A DNA stretch of 42,248 bases from Ruminococcus sp. (lineage in GTDB: Bacteria; Bacillota; Clostridia; Oscillospirales; Ruminococcaceae): contig SVNR01000025.1 of the NCBI GenBank assembly GCA_015066815.1, forward strand, positions 1-42,248, written 5' to 3'. The notes under the pieces are model-generated. The model saw only the letters and a list, made by a program, of their open reading frames with translations. It made no database searches and was not told the origin of the DNA. Below, piece by piece: positions 7,249 through 16,000 of this stretch (position 1 is its first letter; each line of letters begins with the position of its first letter). The position numbers and the translations under genes were made by a program.

Positions 7249-9363
7249 ATGTTTGAAAATTACAGAAAGTTTGAAACTACATTTGCAGGCAGACCGCTTG
7301 TTGTAGAAACAGGAAAAACCTGCGGACTGTCAAACGGCTCATGTTGGGTAAGATATGGTGAAACAGTTGTTATGGCAAACGTTACTGCAAGCGTTAAGCC
7401 AAGAGAGGGCGTTGACTTTTTCCCACTTTCAGTTGATTACGAAGAAAGACTCTATTCAGTAGGCAAGATTCCGGGTTCATTTACAAAGAGAGAAGGAAAA
7501 CCGACAGAAAAGGCAATACTCACATCAAGAGTAGTTGACCGTCCTATCAGACCTCTTTTCCCTAAGGATATGAGAAACGATGTATCAGTTGTTATGACTG
7601 TTCTTGCAGTTGAACCTGATAACTCACCTGAAATAACAGGTATGATAGCAGCTTCTATCGCTATATCTATTTCTGATATTCCATGGAACGGACCGGTTGC
7701 CGGTGTAAGCGTAGGACTTGTTGACGGTGAGCTTGTTCTTAACCCGACACTTGAACAAAGGGCAAAGAACGATCTTAACCTTACAGTAGCTGCATCTATG
7801 GACAAGATCGTAATGATCGAAGCAGGAGCAAACGAAGTACCTGATGAGAAGATGCTTGAGGCTATAGAATACGGTCACTCAGAGATCAAGAAGATAGTTT
7901 CGTTTATAAGCGATATCCAGAAACAGATAGGCAAGAAGAAGTTCGAGTTTGAGTCAATGGAGGTTGACCACGATCTTTTCGAAGCTATAGCAGAGCTTGC
8001 TGAAGAAAAGGTAAAGGTTGCTCTTGATACAGACGACAAGAACATCCGTGAAGAAAGACTTCAGCCTATCAAGGATGAGATCCACGAAAAGTTTGACGAG
8101 GCTTATCCTGAGCAGATAGCTATGATAGATGAATGCATCTACAAGCTTCAGAAGAAGATAGTCAGAAACTGGCTCTACGAGGGCAAGCGTGTTGACGGCA
8201 GAGGAATCGACGAGATAAGACCGCTTAACGCAGAAGTAGGTCTTCTCCCGAGAGTACACGGTTCAGGTCTCTTTACAAGAGGTCAGACACAGGTGCTTAC
8301 TATAGCAACACTTGGTCCTGTAAGCGACTCACAGAAGATAGACGGTCTTGACGAAGAAGAGTCAAAGAGATATATGCATCACTATAACTTCCCTTCATAC
8401 TCTGTAGGTGAAACAAAGCCGAGCAGAGGTCCGGGAAGACGTGAAATCGGTCACGGTGCGCTTGCAGAGAGAGCACTTGAGCCTGTTATTCCTTCAGTAG
8501 AAGAATTCCCTTATGCTTTAAGACTCGTTTCTGAAGTTCTTTCTTCAAACGGTTCAACATCACAGGGTTCTATCTGTGGTTCAACACTCGCACTTATGGA
8601 TGCAGGTGTTCCGCTCAAGGCTCCTGTAGCCGGTATCTCATGCGGTCTTATCACAAAGCCTGATTCAGATGACTTTATGACAATGGTTGATATCCAGGGC
8701 CTTGAAGACTTCTTCGGCGATATGGACTTCAAGGTAGGCGGTACACACAACGGTATTACTGCTATCCAGGTTGATATCAAGGTTGATGGTCTTACAATGC
8801 CTATCATCAGAGAGGCTTTTGAAAAGACAAGAAAGGCTCGTCTGTATATTCTCGACGAGATCATGCTCAAGGCTATTCCGGAGCCAAGACCACATGTAAA
8901 TGAATACGCTCCTAAGATGCTTCAGACAAAGATTCCTGTAGACAAGATCCGTGAAGTAATCGGTCAGGGCGGTAAGGTTATTCAGAAGATTTCTGCTGAA
9001 TGCGAAGTTAAGATCGATATTTCTGAAGATGGTTCAGTATTTATTTCAGGAATTGATTTTGAAAAGGCAAACAAGGCTCTTCAGATAGTAAACACTATTG
9101 CACATGACCCGGAGGTAGGCGCTATCTACAAGGGTAAGGTTGTAAGAATAATGCAGTTCGGAGCATTTGTTGAGATAGCTCCGGGCAAGGATGGTCTTGT
9201 TCACATCTCCAAGCTTGACAAGTCAAGAGTAGAGAAGGTAGAGGACGTTGTTTCCATCGGCGATGAGATCGTTGTAAAGGTTATGGAAATAGACAGCCAG
9301 GGCAGAATCAACCTTTCAAGAAAAGACGCTCTTGCAGATATTGATTCTAAGAAGCAGGGTTAA
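7249..9363 (+). CDS. pnp: Polyribonucleotide nucleotidyltransferase (PNPase)
   Basis: PNPase degrades RNA 3' to 5' by phosphorolysis and forms a trimeric ring. Starting at ATG 7249, behind GGAGGCGG, it has 704 residues, close to the family norm. Two RNase PH-like domains lie at about 1-230 and 300-550 (FTKREGKPTEKAILTSR and RVHGSGLFTRGQTQ motifs), followed by a KH domain near 555-615 (VIGQGGKVIQKI) and an S1 domain near 620-695 (GKVVRIMQFGAFVEI). A GTG at 7189 would extend it by 20 residues but lacks a binding site. It follows rpsO, as in many bacteria. Confidence 0.97.
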   Translation: MFENYRKFETTFAGRPLVVETGKTCGLSNGSCWVRYGETVVMANVTASVKPREGVDFFPLSVDYEERLYSVGKIPGSFTKREGKPTEKAILTSRVVDRPIRPLFPKDMRNDVSVVMTVLAVEPDNSPEITGMIAASIAISISDIPWNGPVAGVSVGLVDGELVLNPTLEQRAKNDLNLTVAASMDKIVMIEAGANEVPDEKMLEAIEYGHSEIKKIVSFISDIQKQIGKKKFEFESMEVDHDLFEAIAELAEEKVKVALDTDDKNIREERLQPIKDEIHEKFDEAYPEQIAMIDECIYKLQKKIVRNWLYEGKRVDGRGIDEIRPLNAEVGLLPRVHGSGLFTRGQTQVLTIATLGPVSDSQKIDGLDEEESKRYMHHYNFPSYSVGETKPSRGPGRREIGHGALAERALEPVIPSVEEFPYALRLVSEVLSSNGSTSQGSICGSTLALMDAGVPLKAPVAGISCGLITKPDSDDFMTMVDIQGLEDFFGDMDFKVGGTHNGITAIQVDIKVDGLTMPIIREAFEKTRKARLYILDEIMLKAIPEPRPHVNEYAPKMLQTKIPVDKIREVIGQGGKVIQKISAECEVKIDISEDGSVFISGIDFEKANKALQIVNTIAHDPEVGAIYKGKVVRIMQFGAFVEIAPGKDGLVHISKLDKSRVEKVEDVVSIGDEIVVKVMEIDSQGRINLSRKDALADIDSKKQG

Positions 9364-9401
9364 GATCTGATTTGTTTTTTCATAAAACTATAAAATAAAA
9401 C

Positions 9402-9435
9402 AACAAGCTGACTTCATAACAGAGGTCAGCTTGTT
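9402..9435 (+). terminator. Hairpin after pnp, probable terminator
   Basis: Perfect 11-bp arms AACAAGCTGAC and GTCAGCTTGTT. The following sequence (TGTAT) has only a weak T-tract, so it may rather protect the mRNA end. Confidence 0.6.
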
Positions 9436-9472
9436 TGTATAAAAACAAAAAAATATTATTTTAATATTTATT

Positions 9473-9500
9473 TTGTAATGAAAATGTCGAATAATATATT
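9473..9500 (+). promoter_or_regulatory. Possible sigma-A promoter of the 5'-nucleotidase gene
   Basis: TTGTAA at 9473-9478, a 16-bp spacer, TATATT at 9495-9500; the gene starts 53 bp further on. Confidence 0.4.
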
Positions 9501-9552
9501 GTTGAATTCTGTAAAGATTCATGCATAAAAAACTTAAGAGGAGAGTACAGTA

Positions 9553-11556
9553 ATGAAAAAAAATCTATTGAGGAAGCTGATAGGTGTTGTTACATCTTTC
9601 GGGATTATGACAACCTGTCAGACGTTCGGCGTAATGGCGGCTGACAGTGAGTTATCGGATGACATTGTTGTTTTGTATACCAACGATGTACATACCTACA
9701 TTGACGGAGCTCTGAGCTATGATGTGGTTGCTGCGATCAAGGACGATCTGCAGACAAAGTACAAGTATGTGCTTCTTGCAGATGCAGGTGACCATATTCA
9801 GGGTACTGCTTATGGTGCTATGGATAAGGGTGAGAGCATTATCAGAATGATGAATGAGGCGGATTATGACGCTGCAACACTCGGAAATCATGAGTTTGAC
9901 TACAATATGTCAGGCTGTCTTAACGCTATAGAGCATGCTGAGTTTGAGTACGTGTCCTGCAATTTTTATAAAGAATCAGACGGTGTGCGAGGCGAAAATG
10001 TACTTGACAGCTATACACTTTTTGATTGCGGAGACGAGAAGGTAGCGTTTGTCGGAATAACAACACCAGAAACATTTTCAAAATCAACTCCCGCATATTT
10101 TCAGGATGAAAACGGAAGGCTTATATATAATATTTCGGGAGGAGATGATGGTGCAGCACTAAGAAGGGATCTTCAGGATGCCATTGATTCTGCAGAGGCA
10201 GAAGGTGCAACAACTATTATTGCTTTAGGGCATCTCGGAACTGATTCTTCATCCTCACCGTGGACAAGCAAGGAAACTATTTCGGCAGTAAGCGGACTTG
10301 ACGCTTTTATTGACGGACATTCTCACAGTACAATAAAGGGAGAGAAAATATCCGACAAGGACGGAAAAGATGTTGTACTTACCCAGACCGGTGAATACTT
10401 CAAGCGTATAGGAATGATGGTTATTGATTCTGAAACAGGGAATATAGAAACTGATTTTATTGAATATGATAAAGAAAAACAGACTCTGTCTTCATCACTT
10501 TATGACGGCACTGAGGTGATTTCACAGGAAGCTGTCAGAAAAATAAAAGATGACTGGATAAGTGAAATTGAAGAAAAGCTCGGCAAGACCATAGGAAAGG
10601 CTTCTGTAACGTTTGATAACTATGATGCTGACGGTAAACGACTGGTAAGATCTGAAGAAACAAATACAGGAGACTTTGCAGCAGATGCACTTTATTATCT
10701 TTTTGATAATATGGATCTTGATGTTGATGTTGCTGTTATGAATGGCGGAGGAATCCGTAACAAAGCGATTACAGGAGATATCAGCTACAAGACATGCAAG
10801 GATATACATCCGTTCGGAAACGTGGCATGTCTGCAGAAAGTTTCAGGACAGCAGATTCTCGATATGCTCGAGTGGGGAGCACAGAATGCCGGTGTATCAG
10901 AAGCAGGAAGCTTCCTTCACGTATCGGGAATCAAATATAAGATAGATACTTCTGTTCCGAATACTATTCAGAAGGGCGATATGGACTTATGGGTCGGAGG
11001 TCCCTCGGTTTATCGTGTTTTTGATGTTATGGTTTATAACAAGGAAACCAACAGCTGGAATGAGCTGGATCTGAAGGCAGAGTATAATCTTGCCGGTTAT
11101 AACTATACACTTCGTAATCTTGGCGATGGCTATTCAATGTTAAGCGGTGCGGTTAATGTTCTTGATTATGTTATGGAGGACTATATGGTTCTTGCAAATT
11201 ATATAGAAGGATTTGAGAACAAGACAGTAGAAGCAGATAATTCTCCTCTTATGAAAAAGTACTCAGGCTTCTCTGTAGATTACGGCAGACTGAACGGAAG
11301 CGGCAGAATAACTATCGTTGACGGAAAGGCAGTTCCTGAGATTACTGAAAAGCCTGAAGAAGTTACAACAACCTCTGCTGCGACAGTTTCTTCAGAAAGC
11401 ACCACCACCACAACAACAACTACAACTAATAGCAGTACAGTTGCTTCTTCACCTGCTACAGGACATAACGATCTTACAGCAGTTTATTTTGTAATTCTTA
11501 TGATAAGCGGCTGCATGATTTCTGTTATGGTTATGCGTGATAAGAAGAAAAATTAA
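9553..11556 (+). CDS. Surface-anchored 5'-nucleotidase / metallophosphoesterase
   Basis: A 667-residue secreted enzyme of the UshA/5'-nucleotidase family, expected to release phosphate from nucleotides outside the cell. Residues 1-30 are a signal peptide (cleavage near VMAA-DSE). The metallophosphatase domain carries YTNDVHTYIDG, GNHEFDY and GHLG, with GHSHST near 256; the C-terminal substrate domain has NGGGIRN near 399. A Thr/Ser linker (nine consecutive Thr, 11401-11427) leads to SPATG at residues 633-637, a hydrophobic segment and the charged end RDKKKN, which together look like a sortase signal of the (S/N/P)PxTG kind. GAGGAG precedes the start. Single-gene unit with a strong terminator behind it. 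Confidence 0.88.
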   Translation: MKKNLLRKLIGVVTSFGIMTTCQTFGVMAADSELSDDIVVLYTNDVHTYIDGALSYDVVAAIKDDLQTKYKYVLLADAGDHIQGTAYGAMDKGESIIRMMNEADYDAATLGNHEFDYNMSGCLNAIEHAEFEYVSCNFYKESDGVRGENVLDSYTLFDCGDEKVAFVGITTPETFSKSTPAYFQDENGRLIYNISGGDDGAALRRDLQDAIDSAEAEGATTIIALGHLGTDSSSSPWTSKETISAVSGLDAFIDGHSHSTIKGEKISDKDGKDVVLTQTGEYFKRIGMMVIDSETGNIETDFIEYDKEKQTLSSSLYDGTEVISQEAVRKIKDDWISEIEEKLGKTIGKASVTFDNYDADGKRLVRSEETNTGDFAADALYYLFDNMDLDVDVAVMNGGGIRNKAITGDISYKTCKDIHPFGNVACLQKVSGQQILDMLEWGAQNAGVSEAGSFLHVSGIKYKIDTSVPNTIQKGDMDLWVGGPSVYRVFDVMVYNKETNSWNELDLKAEYNLAGYNYTLRNLGDGYSMLSGAVNVLDYVMEDYMVLANYIEGFENKTVEADNSPLMKKYSGFSVDYGRLNGSGRITIVDGKAVPEITEKPEEVTTTSAATVSSESTTTTTTTTTNSSTVASSPATGHNDLTAVYFVILMISGCMISVMVMRDKKKN

Positions 11557-11584
11557 AAAACATTATTGATTGCATGAATATATA

Positions 11585-11627
11585 AAAACATCTCCCTGTT
11601 ATTTATAAAAATACAGGGAGATGTTTT
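11585..11627. terminator. Bidirectional Rho-independent terminator
   Basis: Fifteen-base arms AAAACATCTCCCTGT and ACAGGGAGATGTTTT with T-runs on both sides, placed between convergent genes. Confidence 0.9.
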
Positions 11628-11634
11628 ATATTTT

Positions 11635-11877
11635 TCAGATATTCGCCTTTATAGCCTGTGCAAGCTGGTCAGGGCACGATGTGCCTTTGCCGTTGCAGTT
11701 TATGTTTTCAAGCTTTTTTACAACCTCTTCAGCTGTCATTCCTTCAACAAGCTTTGATATGCCTTGAAGATTTCCGTTACAGCCGCCGAGAAATTTTACG
11801 TTTTTGATTTTTCCGTCTTCTATATCAAACGATATGTTTCTTGAGCATACGCCTCTGGGTGTGTAGTTTACGTTCAT
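11635..11877 (-). CDS. TSCPD domain protein
   Basis: An 80-residue protein of the small TIGR03905-type TSCPD family. The name-giving TSCPDQLAQAI segment is at the C-terminus, and conserved cysteines occur at GVCSRNI, GGCNGN and NCNGKG. The four cysteines suggest metal binding; related domains occur in ribonucleotide reductase-associated proteins, but the function of the stand-alone form is not known. AAAGGAG precedes the start. It lies 16 bp behind the PHP gene on the same strand, so the two are probably co-transcribed. Confidence 0.85.
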   Translation of the reverse strand: MNVNYTPRGVCSRNISFDIEDGKIKNVKFLGGCNGNLQGISKLVEGMTAEEVVKKLENINCNGKGTSCPDQLAQAIKANI

Positions 11878-11893
11878 TTTTAATTACTCCTTT

Positions 11894-12739
11894 TTAGTTT
11901 TCTGTGCCTCGTTTGTTTGAAAGTCTGATTATCCTGTCGAGGTTTTCCTTTGTTGTTGTGTTGCTGCCTAAGTGGGATGGCTGTGCGTTGTAGAGTCCGT
12001 GGAAGTCAGAGCCTCCTGTAACGATGAGGTTGTACTTCTGTGCTATTTCGAGCATGCGGTTTCTGGTTTCTTCATCTGCTGTATAGTGATATACTTCGAC
12101 TCCGTCTATCTTTCCGTTTGCTGCAAGCTCTTCAAGAAGCTCAAGGTTATCGTACTGAGCCGGGTGAGCCATTACCGAAACTCCTCTTGCCGCCTTGATA
12201 AGCTCGAGAACAAACTTTACATCAGGATACTCACGCTCAACAAGACAGGTTCCGTTCTGGAGATTAAAAAGCTCATCATTAAGCTTTCCGTAGAACTCGA
12301 GTGCGTATCCGTAGTCTATGAGAGCTCTCATTATGTGCTGCTTGAAGATACTCTTGCTTCCTGTTGAATGCTTCAGTACGCTTTCTTCTGTGATAGGATA
12401 AAGCTCACGTACCTTTTCTATCATTTCTTTGGAGCAGGATTTTCTTATCTCGCAGCATTTGAGACAGAGACCCTCAAGTCTGTCAGGCTTCTTTGGAGCA
12501 TAGCAGAGAATATGTACCTTGCGGTTTCTTTCTTTGTCCCAGGCGGACATCTCTACACCCTGGATTATTTTTACGCCGTATCTTTCGCCGAGTACCTGTG
12601 CTCTTGAAAATGATGCAAGCGTATCATGATCTGTGATAGAGAGAACATCTATTCCTGTTCTTTTTGCCTGAGTAATGACTTCTTCTATACCGAGAGAGCC
12701 ATCAGATAGTGTTGTATGACAATGTAAATCAATTTTCAT
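11894..12739 (-). CDS. PHP-domain phosphoesterase (YciV/RNase AM-like)
   Basis: A 281-residue PHP metal-dependent phosphoesterase. Metal ligands are visible in DLHCHTTLSDGS (residues 3-14), ITDHDTL (36-42), the glutamate in GVEMSA, MAHPAQ and SDFHG near the C-terminus. Relatives act as 3',5'-nucleoside bisphosphate phosphatases or trim RNA 5' ends; which substrate applies cannot be told from sequence. AAGGAATG lies before the ATG. It is divergent from the type VII-like operon and has its own promoter at 12834-12862. Confidence 0.85.
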   Translation of the reverse strand: MKIDLHCHTTLSDGSLGIEEVITQAKRTGIDVLSITDHDTLASFSRAQVLGERYGVKIIQGVEMSAWDKERNRKVHILCYAPKKPDRLEGLCLKCCEIRKSCSKEMIEKVRELYPITEESVLKHSTGSKSIFKQHIMRALIDYGYALEFYGKLNDELFNLQNGTCLVEREYPDVKFVLELIKAARGVSVMAHPAQYDNLELLEELAANGKIDGVEVYHYTADEETRNRMLEIAQKYNLIVTGGSDFHGLYNAQPSHLGSNTTTKENLDRIIRLSNKRGTEN

Positions 12740-12787
12740 AGTGTTTCATTCCTTTTAATCTGTGGATTAAGTAAATATTTATAAGCT

Positions 12788-12821
12788 ATGATGAACGATA
12801 GATTTATCTGCCGTTCAGTAT
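12788..12821. repeat. Intergenic palindrome family, copy 6 (diverged)
   Basis: Arms ATGATGAACG and CGTTCAGTAT (two mismatches) with a central GATAGATTTATCTG-like stretch. It lies in the 5' leader of the PHP gene, 12 nt after that gene's -10 box. Confidence 0.6.
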
Positions 12822-12833
12822 AATAATATTATA

Positions 12834-12862
12834 ATTATACTATATTTTTTGATGAAATGCAA
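12834..12862 (-). promoter_or_regulatory. Sigma-A promoter of the PHP-TSCPD unit
   Basis: On the minus strand, TTGCAT (12862-12857), a 17-bp spacer and TATAAT (12839-12834). Confidence 0.6.
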
Positions 12863-12972
12863 TAGCTTTTTGTGCATTTTATGTCAAGTCAGATTTTGGG
12901 TGTGTATAAAGTGTATAGTTTTATCCGAAAAATAAGATAAAAAAAGTAAAAACACCAAAAGCTTTGGTTTTA

Positions 12973-13001
12973 TTGAAAAAAATAATACTTTATGATATAA
13001 T
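12973..13001 (+). promoter_or_regulatory. Sigma-A promoter of the type VII-like operon
   Basis: TTGAAA at 12973-12978, 17-bp spacer, TATAAT at 12996-13001; start predicted near 13008. Confidence 0.75.
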
Positions 13002-13067
13002 TTTATCTGGAGTATTGTGGGAAAAAATCCGGTTATGAGAAAAATATTTTTTAGACAGGCGGACATA

Positions 13068-16000
13068 ATGTTTACACTATATATAAACTTTAAAGACAAA
13101 ATAAAAGAGCATACTCTTCCTTCGGAAGACAATATTATACATAAGATTGATATCTCTGACGAAACAGGCAGGGAACATTGTTATATTGAGCTTGAAGTGA
13201 TCGATGGTGTGTGGCGTATAATATCAAACGAGTATACCGCACTTTCTTCAGCTGATACACAGATACTTGAGAACGGAAAGACTATAGAAGTATTTATCAA
13301 GAAGACATCGATATGCGCTGCAGTTCTTGTGTCAGAGCTTAACAGTAACAGCTGTACCTTCAGAAAGTACAAGCTGTCACAAAACACAGTCATCGGAAAC
13401 AGCCCGGATTCACATATATCAGTAAAAAATGAGCTTGTCAGCCGCAGGCATGCCGAAATCTCTCTTACAGATGACGGCTTTGTTATTACCGACTACAGTA
13501 AAAACGGAATATATATAAACGGAGTCAGAGCAAACGGTGGAACAAAGCTCAGGATGTTTGATTCTATCTATGTTTTCGGAACAAAAATAATCTTTCTTGG
13601 CAGGACGGTTGCTGTAAACAACCTGAACGCTACAGAGGTTTCACTTGAAAAAGCAGATCCTCTGAAAAGGGCACAGAGCTCTCATAAAAAAACTGAGGAT
13701 ACAGAAAATATAATTCCTGTCTGCTATGGTTCTTCTGAAGCTTTTACGCCTGTTATAATAGACCGTGCCCCGGACTGTGAAAAAACAAATATCATAAAAA
13801 CTGATCCGCATGGTGTGTATGGAGTTTCTGTTCCGGCATCGGCTGTTCTTTCTGCTTCGGCAGGTCTGATAGTTTCCATGACTATTCCGGCAATGGCTCT
13901 GACTTTTGTCGGAACAACTGCTGTTCTTAGTGCTGCTATGTACGGGATACAGCGTTTTCAGAACTCGCTTGAGTGCAGACGTACAGAAAAAACAAGCAGG
14001 CTTCTTCTTCAGAAATACCATGAGGATTACGAAAAGAAGCTGTCAGAAAAGCAGGAGCAGTACAGAAAAATACTTTCCGGAAAATATATAAGCGCTGATT
14101 CTGCGGCAAAGCTTTATGAAAAAAACGGGCTTTCAGTATATGACAGATTAAGTGCTGATTTTCTTAAGGTCAGAATAGGAACAGGAGCTGTTGATTTTGG
14201 AAGGTTCATAGAGCTTTCTGACAGTACTGACAAAAGATCACGTGCGCTTTACGAAAAATATTCGGTGATAGATAACGTTCCTCTTGTTCTTGATCTGAGG
14301 GCAGAAAAAACATATTATCTGGTCGGTAAGAAAAATAATATCTATGCGGCATTGTCCGGTATTTTCGTACAGCTGTCATCATACTGTCCTTCATCTGATG
14401 TAAAGCTTGTGTGCTTCTTTTCGGCTGCTGATAAAGAGCGTCTCGGATTTGTAAAGTGGCTTCCTCATATTTTTTCGGAGGACAAAAGCTCAAGATATAT
14501 GGCTTGTGATGAGTCATCAGTAAAAAACGTTCTTTTTACTCTGACGGATGTTTTACGGAAAAGAAACGAAAAAAGGCAGAGCGGTTTTACTGACAGCTTT
14601 TATCCACACTACATTGTATTCTGTTCGTCAGAAAATATGTTTGTGAACGAACCGATAAACCGTTATATACGTTCCGGTGAAGAGCTCGGCGCAACGTTTC
14701 TGTTTGTAAAGACAGATGAAGAGAACGAAAAGCTCCGTGTGATCGGAAAAAACCACACACAGCTGTTATCCGCTGACAGTACGGATCTTGTTTCAGACGA
14801 GACGGTAATGAGATATGCACGAAGGAGAGCGGCTCTCAGTGCAGATGAGCATACAGAGAGACCTCTTCCTGATAAGCTTAGCTTTCTCAGTATGCTCGGA
14901 GTAAAGCGTACCGAAGAAATAAACATACTGAAAAACTACAAGATAAACAAAGCTTCAGACGGTATCAGGGGCTGTATAGGCTGCGGCAGGGACAACAAGG
15001 CTTTTTATCTTGATATACATGAAAAAAAGCACGGACCTCACGGGCTTGCTGCAGGAACTACCGGTTCAGGAAAATCCGAAATGCTCTGCACTCTTATTCT
15101 TTCGCTTGCACTTAACTATCATCCCGACGAGATCTCTTTTGTTCTTATAGACTATAAGGGCGGCGGAATGTCAGGTTTGTTTGAGAGTCTTCCGCATACT
15201 GCAGGAGTTCTCACAAATCTTTCAGGAGGAGGAAATCTTGCAGGCAGAGCACTTGCTGCGATAAGAAGTGAGATAACAAGAAGACAGAAGCTTTTCAGTG
15301 AGCTTAATATAAGTCATATAGATACATATATGCAGTTTTTCAGAGACGGAAAAACAGATGAAGGCATGCCGCACATCATAATAATCTGTGATGAGTTTGC
15401 GGAACTGAAAAAAGAACAGCCTGAGTTTATAAGTCAGCTTGTCAGTACAGCACGAGTAGGAAGAAGTCTCGGACTTCATCTTATACTTGCTACACAGAAG
15501 CCGTCAGGAGTTGTTGATGATGAGATATGGAGCAACTCAAGATTCAGACTGTGTCTCAGGGTACAGGATAAGTCAGACAGTCTGGGAATGCTGCACCGTA
15601 CGGAGGCCGCAGATATAACTGTTACCGGCAGAGCTTATGTACAGATAGGAAACGATGAGATTTTTGAGCTTGTGCAGACCGGGTACTCAGGTGCGGCATA
15701 TGAACCTGATGCAGACAGAGGTGAAGCGAGTATCATAAAAGAGGACGCATCACCGTCTGTGCTTAAGACTTGTGAAAAAAACACAAGCGGTTCAAGTCAG
15801 CTTGAAGCCGTAGTTTCATATATTTCTGAGGTCTGTGAGAAAAACGGTATCTGCAAGTCAGCAAAGCTCTGGCCTGATCCGCTTCCGGAGGAGGTAATGC
15901 TTTCAGTGACGGAAGCAGGTTCTGAAGATGACTCTGAAAATAAAATGAAGTTTACCATAGGTCTTGCGGATGATCCGGAAAACCGTTCGGTATATGCTGT

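Larger units (their letters stand above)
12740..13067. other. Divergent intergenic region, PHP gene / secretion operon
   Basis: Holds one copy of the palindrome family, a minus-strand and a plus-strand sigma-A promoter, and a 6-bp inverted repeat ACCAAA/TTTGGT (12954-12968) immediately upstream of the plus-strand -35 box that could be an operator. I see no gene here. Confidence 0.6.

Noticed and set aside
13017-13067. GTG start extending the EssC-like protein by 17 residues
   Set aside because: It lies about 9 nt after the predicted transcription start and has no ribosome binding site; ATG 13068 has AGGCGG upstream.
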